Below are positions 7,497-16,052 of a stretch of 33,597 nt of DNA, piece after piece. Source of the stretch: an uncultured Lachnospiraceae bacterium (GTDB lineage Bacteria > Bacillota > Clostridia > Lachnospirales > Lachnospiraceae); NCBI GenBank assembly GCA_947577185.1, contig CANPUE010000023.1, positions 1-33,597 on the forward strand, given 5' to 3'. The notes below the pieces were generated by a model. That model searched no databases. It saw nothing but the letters and a program-made list of their open reading frames with translations, and was not told where the DNA came from. A program made the translations under genes and the position numbers. How positions within the stretch are numbered: position 1 is the stretch's first letter; the number at the start of each line of letters is the position of its first letter.

Positions 7497-8612
7497 ATGA
7501 ATTACACAGTATTGATCGTAGATGACGAATCCATGCCCAGAAAAGTGCTGAGCGAGCATCTTCCCTGGGAAAGCTTTAAAGTCACCCGGATCTTTCAGGC
7601 ATCTGACGGCCTTGAAGCGATTGAGCAGGCCCGTCAGTGCATGCCGGATATTATTATCAGCGACGTCAAAATGCCCCGGATGAATGGTCTCGAGATGGCC
7701 GCCGAGATCCGGAGTTTCTGCCCTCACTGTCAGTTCATCTTTTTAAGCGGGTATTCTGACAAGGAATACCTGAAAGGCGCGATCAAGCTGAAGGCTTCCA
7801 GTTATGTGGAAAAACCGATCGACCTGGAAGAAATCGCCCAGTCTCTTACGGAAGCCATAGCCGAACTGGAAAAAATACAGCTGGCGGAAAATCCTGACAG
7901 CAGACGCAGACTTTTTTTCCGCGGCAGTCAGGACCCTGATCCGCCCCTGAGTGACCGGGTCTTTCAGATCAGTCAGTCCCAGCTGGATTCCATCTCCGAT
8001 ATGATCCGGCACAGGAAAGATAACGATACGGAAACTGCACTGCGCAGACTCCACTGGGAAATCCAGCAGTGCGAAGGCACTGACCCTTCTTATCTGCGCC
8101 ACCTTTACCGGCAGATTGTATATCTGTTCCTGACGGCAGCGGAAAACTACAATATAACCGCACTGACCCAGAACGCCGATCATTATTTATACACAGCAGC
8201 CAAACAGGAAACGCTGGCGCTTCTGTGGGACACGATTCTGCAGATCTCGCAAACCTACTTTGCGGCCTTTCAGTGTCAGGACACGGATATTGTATCCCGC
8301 GTGGAACGCTACCTGGAACAGCATTACCAAAACTCCGGTCTCACGGTGCAGGATGCCGCCCATGATCTTGGATTCACCAATACGTATTTATGCGCAGCCT
8401 ACAAAAAAAGCTGCGGAAAGACAATCAATCAGCGGCTTACACAGATCCGCATTCTGCATGCCAGAGAACTGCTTGCGGGCTCTTCCCGGAAGTTATACGA
8501 AATAGCCAGAGATGTAGGATACGCCGACGGCAAGTATTTTACAAAACTTTTTACCCGTGAAACCGGACTTACACCGAAAGAATACAGGGAGAGACACCGA
8601 CATGAAAGGTAA
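7497..8612 (+). CDS. YesN-like response regulator (receiver + AraC-type HTH)
   Basis: The 371-aa protein has an N-terminal receiver domain (residues 1-120) with acidic D9-D10, phospho-acceptor D56 in IIISDVKMPRMNG, and the KP switch motif in SSYVEKPIDL. A middle helical region follows. A C-terminal AraC-type double HTH (about 265-368) contains ENxLxxxYKKxxGKTIN-like spacing and the LTPKEYRER end. It is predicted to activate the divergent importer operon and possibly its own operon. It overlaps the kinase start by 11 bp, so the two are translationally coupled. This is the standard YesN/YesM arrangement for carbohydrate loci in Firmicutes. Confidence 0.93.
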   Translation: MNYTVLIVDDESMPRKVLSEHLPWESFKVTRIFQASDGLEAIEQARQCMPDIIISDVKMPRMNGLEMAAEIRSFCPHCQFIFLSGYSDKEYLKGAIKLKASSYVEKPIDLEEIAQSLTEAIAELEKIQLAENPDSRRRLFFRGSQDPDPPLSDRVFQISQSQLDSISDMIRHRKDNDTETALRRLHWEIQQCEGTDPSYLRHLYRQIVYLFLTAAENYNITALTQNADHYLYTAAKQETLALLWDTILQISQTYFAAFQCQDTDIVSRVERYLEQHYQNSGLTVQDAAHDLGFTNTYLCAAYKKSCGKTINQRLTQIRILHARELLAGSSRKLYEIARDVGYADGKYFTKLFTRETGLTPKEYRERHRHER

Positions 8613-10413
8613 CCCCGGATTATTCGGCCGCTTCGGCCCAAAAAGCCTTAAAACCAAACTTCTGTGCACTTATTTCCTGTTGGTCGTGATTCCTCTGGGA
8701 GTCTTTACTCTGTATGCCTATCTGCGCGTGCGCAGCGTCGTACAGAAACAGACCTTCATCGCAGCCCAGAATGCGTTTGAGGACACGGTGGTCTCCCTGC
8801 AGCAGTCCCTTGGAAAACTGGACGAAGTACTTGATATTCTTGTCATGGATCCTCTTGTCTACCAAATGGCTTCCAACGATCCCGACGACTATACTTATAT
8901 ACGGCGGCTGGAAGACTCGGACAAGCTTGCTCTGACCTTTGATCACCTGTGCATCCTCTCAGGCATAGAGCGCATCCGCCTTTATGCCGATAACGGTTAT
9001 CTGTACAGGGAGGGCAACATTATTCAATTACGTGACGCATCGTCCCATGGCTGGTATAAAGCCCTCGCCGGACAGGACGAAAGAATGTGGTTCGCCCCCG
9101 TGGATTTTCAAGACCAGCCTTCCGGGGAGACGGACTGGTTTTCCTCGATGCAGGTAATCTACAATCCCCGGAATGTCACAGAACCGCTTGCCGTGCTTCG
9201 AGCCGACGTGGATGCCGCACGCATTATACAGCTTGCCGAAAGCACTTCCATCACGGAAAACGGAATCCTGCTCCTCTTAAAAGAAAAGGAAATTATTTAT
9301 CATTCCGCTGACAACACACCTTCTGACACATTATATTCCATCGTGGAAGAACTTCCTGCGGCGGATATTGGCACCTGGGAGTCCATCGAGGCAGACGGCA
9401 GGCATTATTATGCCCAGCGCAGCGCCCTCTCCGGCTCCGGGTGGTATATGGCGTCCGTCCTCCCTTTTGACGACGTCTTCCGCCTGAGTCACGAACTGCG
9501 CTTTGAAATGCTGGCAGCCGTAGTCCTGGTCAGCATTATCGCTTACCTGCTTGCGGTTGCGATCAGCCGTTCTACCCTCAACAGGATTTCACTGCTTGCG
9601 CAGACCATGCAGGCTGTGCAGGAGGGCAACGTAACCGTCAGGCCGCAGCTGCGCGGCAATGACGAGATCGCACAGCTGATGGAAAGTTTTAATAAAATGA
9701 TGGATCATATCGACCAGCTGATGAAAGAGCAGGTGATTTATGGACAGCAGATTAAGAGCCTGGAGCTGAAAGCGCTTCAGGCACAGATCAATCCGCATTT
9801 TCTCTATAACACGCTGGATCTGATAAATTGTACCGCGATCTCACACAGCGTCCCGCAGATCAGCCGTATGGTGAGATCTCTGGGACGGTTTTACCGGCTT
9901 TCCCTGAGCGGCGGAAATGAGCGGATTCCTTTATCTTCCGAGATCAGACACGCACAGCTCTATGTAGATATCCAGAATATGCGGTTTGAAGACCGGATAC
10001 AGGCCACATGGCAGATGGACGAATCTGCCGCCCAATGCCTGATCATCAAAATCATACTGCAGCCCCTGATAGAAAACGCCATCCTGCACGGCATTTTGGA
10101 AAAGCCGTCCAAATGCGGCCGGCTGTGCGTATGTGTCAGACGCAGCTGCGATATCATCACGATTACCGTTGAAGATGACGGCGTCGGCATGGACGAAGCG
10201 GTACGACAGGCCAACTTTTCCTCTGCCTCCGGCGAAACCATTTCAGAATCTTCCGGAGGCTACGGCGTCCATAACATCCGTGACCGCCTGCTGATCGCCT
10301 ATGGAAAGCCTTACGGCTTATCCTGCGAAAGCACTCCGGGAAAAGGCACCCGCGTCACGATAACGATTCCCGCAATTGAACCAGAAACCCCGAAAGGAGA
10401 CTCATCACTATGA
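8602..10413 (+). CDS. YesM-like sensor histidine kinase
   Basis: The 603-aa membrane kinase starts at ATG 8602, chosen over upstream in-frame starts because a GGGAGAG site precedes it. TM1 spans residues 18-41, followed by an extracellular sensor region of about 260 residues and TM2 at about 302-324. A HAMP segment with NDEIAQLMESFNKM follows. The LytS/YesM-type phosphotransfer motif is QAQINPHFLYNTLD with H399, and the C-terminal ATPase domain includes DDGVGMD and GYGVHNIRDRL. It should sense an extracellular glycan signal, possibly with the binding protein, and phosphorylate the regulator at 7497-8612. The stop overlaps the next start (ATGA). Confidence 0.94.
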   Translation: MKGNPGLFGRFGPKSLKTKLLCTYFLLVVIPLGVFTLYAYLRVRSVVQKQTFIAAQNAFEDTVVSLQQSLGKLDEVLDILVMDPLVYQMASNDPDDYTYIRRLEDSDKLALTFDHLCILSGIERIRLYADNGYLYREGNIIQLRDASSHGWYKALAGQDERMWFAPVDFQDQPSGETDWFSSMQVIYNPRNVTEPLAVLRADVDAARIIQLAESTSITENGILLLLKEKEIIYHSADNTPSDTLYSIVEELPAADIGTWESIEADGRHYYAQRSALSGSGWYMASVLPFDDVFRLSHELRFEMLAAVVLVSIIAYLLAVAISRSTLNRISLLAQTMQAVQEGNVTVRPQLRGNDEIAQLMESFNKMMDHIDQLMKEQVIYGQQIKSLELKALQAQINPHFLYNTLDLINCTAISHSVPQISRMVRSLGRFYRLSLSGGNERIPLSSEIRHAQLYVDIQNMRFEDRIQATWQMDESAAQCLIIKIILQPLIENAILHGILEKPSKCGRLCVCVRRSCDIITITVEDDGVGMDEAVRQANFSSASGETISESSGGYGVHNIRDRLLIAYGKPYGLSCESTPGKGTRVTITIPAIEPETPKGDSSL

Positions 10414-11984
10414 ACTATTCCGTATTTACTGATACCGACTGGCTGTTTCCGGACTCCCCCCACAGCGAAGAAAGAACGATACAGCTTCACGCGGCGCGCG
10501 GCGGTCACGCCGGCGCGCAGATCCTTTGTGAAATTCCGTCCGGCAGTTTACAGCTGAAGTTTGTATGGCATCAGGAAACAGACCTTGAAGTCACACTTTT
10601 CAGACTTCTTCCGGTATGCGTAAACGAAAATACAGACAGCACTTTCATGACCACAACCGATTATGAACGGTGCAGAGACTTTGTCACAAGAAAGGCGCCA
10701 TTTGAAGTCTATGACGCCCTGTGTCCGTTGGAAGATGCGCCTGAGGGAGGGCGGCTTGCCCTTTATCTGTGTGTTACCGTAAAAGACTGTGCCATTCCCG
10801 GTACTTATACCGGTGAACTGACCATCCGAGAAGGCAGTTTTGAGACTGACATCCCTCTGACCTGCAGAGTCAGCACCGCCCTGATTCCCCCGCTGTCTTC
10901 CTCCCGCCTCGGCATGCTTAATTTTTTCGATTACGACGGTATTGCAAGGCAGCACCACGTTGAAAAAGGCGGCAGCGAATACTGGGAATTATTCGCCCGC
11001 TATGTAAAAGCGCAGGTTGATATGCGCTGCACCCACATAATGCTTCCGCCGGGGGAGGCGCTCTTTGAAGACGGAACGCTTACAGGTTTTGATTTCTCCA
11101 TGGCCGAGAAGGCAGGGCAGATTGCCAAAAAGGAAGGCGCCCTGTGGCTTTGCGGAGGGCATATCGCCCACTGGCACGAATGGGACGAACAGGAGTACTA
11201 CCCTTTCTGGAACCAGTCGCTTGGCCTGTCCACTACGGAAGGTTATCTGCAGCTGCGTCTTTATCTGACGGGATGGGCAGAAGTGATCAAAAAAAACAAC
11301 TGGCAGGATTGTATGACGCAGGCTCTCGCAGACGAGCCGCAAGTCCATAATGACACTACCTATCGGATCCTTGCCGGTATCTTTCGGAAGTTCCTTCCCT
11401 GCATCCCCATTATCGATGCAGTGGAAACTACCAACCTGGGGGGCGGCATTGATATCTGGGTTCCCAAACAGGATACCTATGAAAAATGGCGCACCGAATA
11501 TGATAAATTACAGGCGGCAGGAGAGACCATGTGGTTCTACACCTGTGCCTTCCCTGCCGGCCCAATTATGAACCGCAGTATGGATCTCCCGCTCACTGCC
11601 AGCCGCGCTGTATTCTGGATGGGCGCATTATACCGCCTTTCCGGCTTCCTGCACTGGGGATTTAACTACTATATCGGCAGCGATATCTGGCGAAGCGCCT
11701 GCTGCCCTCATAAAGGCGCACTGCTGCCTGCGGGAGACGCACATATCGTATATCCCGGCAAAAACGGTCCCTGGCGCAGTATGCGGTTTGAAGCCCAGCG
11801 AGCCGGCGCCGAAGACTACGAACTGCTTATGCAGGCAATCGAAACCGTTCCGGAGGAAACTGACCGGATCATCCGGAGTGTTTGTACCAGTTTCCGCGAT
11901 TATGTAAGGGAAGGACAAAAATTAACCGGCGCCGGAAATCTTCTTCTGGAGCTGCTTGAACGTGAGGTGTATACAAATGACTGA
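10410..11984 (+). CDS. DUF4091 / GH123-like putative glycosidase
   Basis: The 524-aa protein has an N-terminal beta-sandwich-like half (about 1-165) and a TIM-barrel-like half. Later blocks GFLHWGFNYY, AHIVYPGKNGPWRSMRFEA and RAGAEDYELL are characteristic of DUF4091 proteins, related to GH123. An adjacent Asp-Glu pair, D308-E309 in ALADEPQ, matches the catalytic pair position of GH123 beta-N-acetylgalactosaminidases, which use substrate-assisted catalysis. There is no signal peptide, so it is probably cytosolic. The start overlaps the kinase stop (ATGA), and the end overlaps the fucosidase start by 8 bp. GH123-type hexosaminidase activity on imported mucin-like glycan is plausible but not established for this subgroup. 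Confidence 0.75.
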   Translation: MNYSVFTDTDWLFPDSPHSEERTIQLHAARGGHAGAQILCEIPSGSLQLKFVWHQETDLEVTLFRLLPVCVNENTDSTFMTTTDYERCRDFVTRKAPFEVYDALCPLEDAPEGGRLALYLCVTVKDCAIPGTYTGELTIREGSFETDIPLTCRVSTALIPPLSSSRLGMLNFFDYDGIARQHHVEKGGSEYWELFARYVKAQVDMRCTHIMLPPGEALFEDGTLTGFDFSMAEKAGQIAKKEGALWLCGGHIAHWHEWDEQEYYPFWNQSLGLSTTEGYLQLRLYLTGWAEVIKKNNWQDCMTQALADEPQVHNDTTYRILAGIFRKFLPCIPIIDAVETTNLGGGIDIWVPKQDTYEKWRTEYDKLQAAGETMWFYTCAFPAGPIMNRSMDLPLTASRAVFWMGALYRLSGFLHWGFNYYIGSDIWRSACCPHKGALLPAGDAHIVYPGKNGPWRSMRFEAQRAGAEDYELLMQAIETVPEETDRIIRSVCTSFRDYVREGQKLTGAGNLLLELLEREVYTND

Positions 11985-13302
11985 TAAAAAATGGTTTTCA
12001 GACGCAAGATTTGGTATGTTTATCCACTTTGGCCTCTATTCCGTGGCCGCCAAAGGAGAATGGTATGCGAGTATTGATCAGGTATCCCCTGAAAAATACA
12101 GAGAATATTTTGAGACGTTTTCCCCTGTGGATTATGACCCGGCCTTTTACGCACATTTGGCAAAACAGGCCGGGATGAAGTATGCCGTGCTGACCGCAAA
12201 GCATCATGAAGGATTCTGTCTTTTTGACTCCGCCTATACCGACTATAAATCTGTCAATACCCCCATCGGACGGGATTTGGTCCGTGAATATGTCGACGCT
12301 TTTCGCGCAGAAGGGCTGCGGGTAGGGTTATACTACTCTCTGGTAGACTGGCACCATCCGGACTATCCAGCTCTGCGTGATCCCTTCCATCCCCTCCGTG
12401 GAAGCAGCGCCGCCCAAAATGAACAATGTGATTTCAACCGCTACCTGGAATATATGCATAACCAGGTGCGGGAATTATGTACCAACTACGGAAAAATCGA
12501 TCTGCTCTGGTTTGATTTTTCCTATGAAGGGCACTCCGGAACGGACTGGCGGGCGCAGGAACTGATCGATGTGGTCAGAACCCTCCAGCCGGATATCCTT
12601 ATAAACAGCCGCTTAGAGGCCAGCGGCGGATGCCTGGGAAGTCTGCTGACAGATTCTCCCACCCCCTGGGCCGGGGATTTCGCAGTGCCGGAACAGATTA
12701 TCCCTCCGTTCCCTCTCAAAACGCCTTCCGGAAATCCTGTATGCTGGGAAGCCTGTCAGACATTGAATAACAGTTTCGGTTATACGGCAGACGACCATGT
12801 CTACAAAGACGCACGTATCTGTGTCCAACAACTGGTAAACTGCGTCTCAAAGGGCGGAAATTATCTGTTAAACATCGGCCCGGATGCCAATGGTGCGATT
12901 CCTTTGCAATCCGTAAACGTTCTGCGGGAAATCGGCCATTGGATGAAATGCAACGGCGAAAGTATCTATTGCTGTAAAGAAAGCCCGATTCCCGTTTCCT
13001 CCTTCGGATGCCGGGTCACTGCCAGAGATAATATTTTATATCTGCACGTAATGCAGCAGCCTGTAGGCCCCCTGCCCCTTTCCGGGATCCGGCCGCAGGA
13101 CATCTGTTATGCCCGCATGCTCTCTGACGGAGCCGAAGTGGAAGTCCTGACCAAAGGATGGGCCTCGGAAAATTATCCTGACTACACTTTTCTGAGTCTC
13201 GCCTCAAAATCAAATGAAACACAGATTCTTCCCGATCCCGCCGATACCGTTGTCAAAATCGTGCTGCGTCGTGAAGCATCGTCTTTTCTTACCTCCGTGT
13301 AA
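11977..13302 (+). CDS. GH29 alpha-L-fucosidase, cytosolic
   Basis: The 441-aa protein starts at ATG 11977 with a GAGGTG site 9 nt upstream; an in-frame TTG at 11956 is less likely. The N-terminal barrel carries GH29 signatures: RFGMFIHFGLYS, GMKYAVLTAKHHEGFCLFDS, GLYYSLVDWHHPD, and KIDLLWFDFSYEG with D180 as the expected nucleophile. NCVSKGGNYLLNIGPDANG is typical near the barrel end. Retaining fucosidases of this family release alpha-1,3/1,4- or alpha-1,2-linked fucose. No signal peptide is present, so it would act on imported oligosaccharide. It is the last gene of the rightward operon, and a strong hairpin follows at 13335. Confidence 0.95.
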   Translation: MTDKKWFSDARFGMFIHFGLYSVAAKGEWYASIDQVSPEKYREYFETFSPVDYDPAFYAHLAKQAGMKYAVLTAKHHEGFCLFDSAYTDYKSVNTPIGRDLVREYVDAFRAEGLRVGLYYSLVDWHHPDYPALRDPFHPLRGSSAAQNEQCDFNRYLEYMHNQVRELCTNYGKIDLLWFDFSYEGHSGTDWRAQELIDVVRTLQPDILINSRLEASGGCLGSLLTDSPTPWAGDFAVPEQIIPPFPLKTPSGNPVCWEACQTLNNSFGYTADDHVYKDARICVQQLVNCVSKGGNYLLNIGPDANGAIPLQSVNVLREIGHWMKCNGESIYCCKESPIPVSSFGCRVTARDNILYLHVMQQPVGPLPLSGIRPQDICYARMLSDGAEVEVLTKGWASENYPDYTFLSLASKSNETQILPDPADTVVKIVLRREASSFLTSV

Positions 13303-13334
13303 TCATGTTTTTCTGCACGGGGCTATGCAAAAAC

Positions 13335-13358
13335 AGGCGGGAAACAACTTTCCCGCCT
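13335..13358 (-). terminator. Bidirectional terminator between converging operons
   Basis: A perfect 10-bp stem pairs 13335-13344 with 13349-13358 around a CAAC loop. On the minus strand it is followed by a GTTTTTGC tract and overlaps the stop codon of the 13358-13912 gene. It can also stop the rightward fucosidase operon, though the T tract on that side is poor. Confidence 0.8.
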
Positions 13359-13912
13359 TACATCCCACAAAAGAAAAACCTCCACTCCTCCTCCGTATCT
13401 TTTAACAGCTTCATGGCGATCTCCCGCATACGGGCCGTGAGTCTGTGGTACATAATTCGCTGTTCCCACCGGATGCCCAGAATGTATTCCTGCTCTCTGG
13501 TTGTCAGGCGAGACAGCGCCTTTCTCAGTTTCTCTCCGTTCTCCGCTTTTCCCTTTTCCTGTGCATTCTCTACCCGCCACAGTCCGAAAGGGCACTCCAG
13601 ATAGCAGTTCTCTTCCCCATACTCTTCCACAAAACGCAGCAGGCTTCGACAGGCATTCTCCCACGCCTTTGGCCCCGGACAGACCGGCAGTTCTTTCGCC
13701 CCTTGGGGCAGCTTTTCCAGTAATATACCGGACTCTAAAAGATAACGGTATACCGTTTTTTCTACCCTGGCAAAAGGAACCGGATAATCCAGTTCCTTTA
13801 CAATCTGTTCCACGGAATGTCCTCTGTCCACTAAATGTCTGATCGCACCGCCGGCTGCCACATCGAACACAAAATCTGAAAGTGCGGCTTCAAAATATCC
13901 TTTTTTCTCCAT
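13358..13912 (-). CDS. 184-aa protein of unknown function
   Basis: I do not recognise this family. The protein appears soluble. Its N-terminal third (MEKKGYFEAALSDFVFDVAA, then IRHLVDRGHSVEQIVKELDY) looks helical, and GHSVEQIVKELDYPVPFARV could be a helix-turn-helix-like element. A middle part contains C-P-G and CYLECPFGLWR with two cysteines. The C-terminal third is strongly basic and helical (LSRLTTREQEYILGIRWEQR), ending FFFCGM. The AGAAGGTG ribosome site is well placed. It is the last gene of the SPFH operon, 29 bp after the YbjQ-family gene, and the terminator overlaps its stop. The DNA-binding guess is weak. Confidence 0.75.
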   Translation of the reverse strand: MEKKGYFEAALSDFVFDVAAGGAIRHLVDRGHSVEQIVKELDYPVPFARVEKTVYRYLLESGILLEKLPQGAKELPVCPGPKAWENACRSLLRFVEEYGEENCYLECPFGLWRVENAQEKGKAENGEKLRKALSRLTTREQEYILGIRWEQRIMYHRLTARMREIAMKLLKDTEEEWRFFFCGM

Positions 13913-13941
13913 CTGTCACACCTTCTTCATCAGATCGGGCA

Positions 13942-14256
13942 TTACGCTTTAAACTTCACGGCTGTCCCATAAGCCATCACTTCCGCAGCCCCCTGCATCA
14001 CTGCCGCAGATGCATATCGGATATTGATCACCGCATCGGCGCCCATTCCCTGCGCTTCCTCTACCATACGCTTTGTCGCCAGCGCTCTGGCATCATTCAT
14101 CATTTCCGCATAAGCCTTTAACTCGCCGCCCACCAGCGTCTTAAATCCCTGTGTAATGTCGCGGCCGATATTTTTGGATTGAATCGTACTTCCTTTCACA
14201 AGGCCTAACATTTCCAGTTCCTTTCCTGTAATGTAATCAGTATTTACTAAGATCAT
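13942..14256 (-). CDS. YbjQ-family (DUF74) protein
   Basis: The 104-aa protein starts MILVNTDYITGKELEMLGLV and carries GDADAVIN-like signature text (GMGADAVINIRYAS) and the end AEVMAYGTAVKFKA, all typical of YbjQ/PF01906. These small proteins form a ring-like oligomer and are annotated as possible heavy-metal binders, with function unsettled. The AGGAGG ribosome site lies inside the preceding membrane-protein gene, which it overlaps by 20 bp, so translation is coupled. Co-transcription with an SPFH protein suggests a membrane-stress role (inference). Confidence 0.92.
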   Translation of the reverse strand: MILVNTDYITGKELEMLGLVKGSTIQSKNIGRDITQGFKTLVGGELKAYAEMMNDARALATKRMVEEAQGMGADAVINIRYASAAVMQGAAEVMAYGTAVKFKA

Positions 14257-14464
14257 CTTCTTCTCCTCCTTGAATTTCTTTTATTCTGCTTATCAGTACG
14301 CCTGCCATGACACCGGACAATAAAAGCGGTATCACGGTCATCAGCATCTTGATCAAAAATGGTATACCCGGTACACTGACAAAAAATACTACAATACCAA
14401 CATAATATAAAATAATCAGTACGGCGATCACAATCGGTGCGACCATCTTTTTTCCATGTTTCAT
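14237..14464 (-). CDS. 75-aa protein with two membrane helices
   Basis: A short basic N-terminus is followed by two hydrophobic segments (about residues 8-30 and 36-58) separated by a brief polar turn. The acidic cytosolic tail reads KEIQGGEEDDLSKY. No named family is recognised. AGGAGG precedes the ATG. It lies third in the SPFH operon, 15 bp after the ribbon-helix-helix gene and overlapping the YbjQ gene. It may be a membrane partner of the SPFH protein. Confidence 0.85.
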   Translation of the reverse strand: MKHGKKMVAPIVIAVLIILYYVGIVVFFVSVPGIPFLIKMLMTVIPLLLSGVMAGVLISRIKEIQGGEEDDLSKY

Positions 14465-14479
14465 ACACTCTCCTCCTTC

Positions 14480-14683
14480 TCAGCTGATATCTATCTCGGG
14501 AGGCACATCAATCTCATCCGAAACATATTTCCCGTTTTTTTTCCTCTGCCGCACACATTCCGTCAAAAGATACTCGATCTGCCCGTTGACAGATCGGAAA
14601 TCATCTTCCGCCCAGGCGGCGACCGCATCATAAAGCTTTGGCGAAAGGCGGAGCGGAACCTGCTTTTTGCCTGAATCTCCCAT
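14480..14683 (-). CDS. Ribbon-helix-helix (Arc/CopG-type) DNA-binding protein
   Basis: The 67-aa protein has a short strand [10 protein letters not shown] followed by helices [14 protein letters not shown] and [18 protein letters not shown], the Arc-like RHH pattern in which the strand of a dimer reads the DNA major groove. The C-terminal tail is acidic. Arc-type genes directly behind SPFH genes are a recurring association. It lies 21 bp after the SPFH stop. The 17-bp palindrome over the operon's -10 box is a natural candidate operator, implying autorepression (inference). Confidence 0.85.
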   Translation of the reverse strand: MGDSGKKQVPLRLSPKLYDAVAAWAEDDFRSVNGQIEYLLTECVRQRKKNGKYVSDEIDVPPEIDIS

Positions 14684-14704
14684 AGACTATCACTATCCTT
14701 TTCC

Positions 14705-15739
14705 TTAATAGAGGCTTCCTGAATTAACAACCGGCTGTGCATCATGGTTTCCGCACAGAACAACCAACAGGTTGGAAACCATGGCCGCCTTACGTTCCTC
14801 ATCAAGTTCTACCGTATGCTTCTCATTGAGACGCTCCAGTGCCATCTCCACCATGCCGACCGCACCGTCGACGATCATCTTCCTCGCGTCAATGATCGCA
14901 GATGCCTGCTGTCTTTGCAGCATCACCGCAGCGATCTCCGGCGCATAGGCAAGATAGGTAATCCTTGCTTCGACAACCTCAATTCCGGCCTCCTCCACTC
15001 CCGCCTGAATCTCATCCCGGATCCGCGTCGCGACGATCTCGCTCGATCCGCGCAGACTGCCCTCATCCGCCATACCATCCCCTGTCGTATCCACGTTAGG
15101 CGCCACATCGTAAGGATAGATACGCACGATATTCCTGAGCGCGCTGTCACATTGTAAAGATAAGAACTCTTTATAATTGTCTACATTAAATACAGCCTTC
15201 GCCGTATCGACGACCTTCCATGTGACTGCAATTCCGATCTCCACCGGATTGCCCAGACAGTCATTGATCTTCTGTCGGCTGTTGTTTAACGTCATAATCT
15301 TTAAGGAAATTTTTTTGTTTCCTGCCGCTTCCATAGTATTCCCCGACTGCCCTGCGATCGTGAGCGCCTGCATTGCATTTGACGGCGCGACATCACCGCT
15401 CTGACTGAGTTTCGTTCTGGCCGCCGGATTCACGCTGACGCAAAACGGATTTACATAATAGAAACCGTCCCCCCTGAGCGTGCCGATATATTTTCCAAAC
15501 AGTGTCAAAACAAGCGCTTCCTGCGGTTTTAACACCTTAAATCCCGGCAGTACCAGCCATCCCAGAAAGATAAGCGCAAAACTGACAACTAACAGTGCCG
15601 TATTTCCAGCCGAAGTATCTCCCCTGTTATCCGCCATAATTCCGACAACCGCTCCTGAGATCGCCAGAACGTATCCTGCAAACAAGCATATCAGAACCGG
15701 CATTCCTCTTTTCTTTCCTGATAAGATTTTTTCTTCCAT
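14705..15739 (-). CDS. SPFH-domain (stomatin/prohibitin/flotillin) membrane protein
   Basis: The 344-aa protein starts at ATG 15739 with GGAGGA upstream; an in-frame TTG at 15778 is rejected. Two adjacent hydrophobic segments (about residues 11-35 and 42-64) form the N-terminal anchor. The SPFH domain begins at [22 protein letters not shown] and includes [11 protein letters not shown] and [19 protein letters not shown] coiled-coil-like helical region with [19 protein letters not shown] follows. Such proteins oligomerise into ring or cage assemblies on the membrane that organise lipids or proteases. It is the first gene of a five-gene operon. Confidence 0.95.
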   Translation of the reverse strand: MEEKILSGKKRGMPVLICLFAGYVLAISGAVVGIMADNRGDTSAGNTALLVVSFALIFLGWLVLPGFKVLKPQEALVLTLFGKYIGTLRGDGFYYVNPFCVSVNPAARTKLSQSGDVAPSNAMQALTIAGQSGNTMEAAGNKKISLKIMTLNNSRQKINDCLGNPVEIGIAVTWKVVDTAKAVFNVDNYKEFLSLQCDSALRNIVRIYPYDVAPNVDTTGDGMADEGSLRGSSEIVATRIRDEIQAGVEEAGIEVVEARITYLAYAPEIAAVMLQRQQASAIIDARKMIVDGAVGMVEMALERLNEKHTVELDEERKAAMVSNLLVVLCGNHDAQPVVNSGSLY

Positions 15740-15813
15740 TCGCCTTCCTCCTTCGCACTCCACGTCCAGTTGAAGCAATGATACGTGTATTTATTTCAGA
15801 TTAATTTCGTATC

Positions 15814-15850
15814 GATATCATTATGATATCACTTTGAATATTTTTGTCAA
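15814..15850 (-). promoter_or_regulatory. SPFH operon promoter with palindromic operator
   Basis: Reading leftward, TTGACA (15845-15850), a 16-bp spacer and TATCAT (15823-15828) form a promoter. A perfect palindrome GATATCAT-T-ATGATATC (15814-15830) covers the -10 box. That is the position of a repressor site, and the operon itself encodes a ribbon-helix-helix protein. Confidence 0.7.
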
Positions 15851-15870
15851 GTAATTTTTGAAAAAAAAGA

Positions 15871-15898
15871 TTGATTTTCCTGAAAAAGATGGTACAAT
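15871..15898 (+). promoter_or_regulatory. Promoter of tRNA-Gly
   Basis: TTGATT (15871-15876), a 16-bp spacer and TACAAT (15893-15898) lie 10 bp before the mature tRNA 5' end. Confidence 0.7.
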
Positions 15899-15908
15899 AG
15901 TTTTGTAA

Positions 15909-15979
15909 GCAGGTGTAGTTCATTGGTAGAATGTCAGCTTCCCAAGCTGAAGAGGGGGGTTCGATTCCCCTCACCTGCT
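15909..15979 (+). tRNA. tRNA-Gly(CCC)
   Basis: This is a complete 71-nt cloverleaf. The acceptor GCAGGTG pairs with CACCTGC, the anticodon arm is TCAGC-TTCCCAA-GCTGA (anticodon CCC), and the T arm contains GGTTCGATTCC. The discriminator is T at 15979 and no CCA is encoded. It borders the AT-rich toxin-antitoxin-chaperone cassette. Confidence 0.95.
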
Positions 15980-15993
15980 TTTTATATTTTAGC

Positions 15994-16025
15994 CGCAGGG
16001 CATCGATTGCTTTGCGACTATTTTT
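15994..16025 (+). terminator. Terminator after tRNA-Gly
   Basis: CGCAGGGCA (15994-16002) pairs with TGCTTTGCG (16008-16016), with two G-T pairs and a 5-nt loop, followed by ACTATTTTT. Only about 28 bp separate its T run from the toxin start, so readthrough may feed the cassette. Confidence 0.65.
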
Positions 16026-16052
16026 ATACCTATTCATACGACCAGAAAGAAA

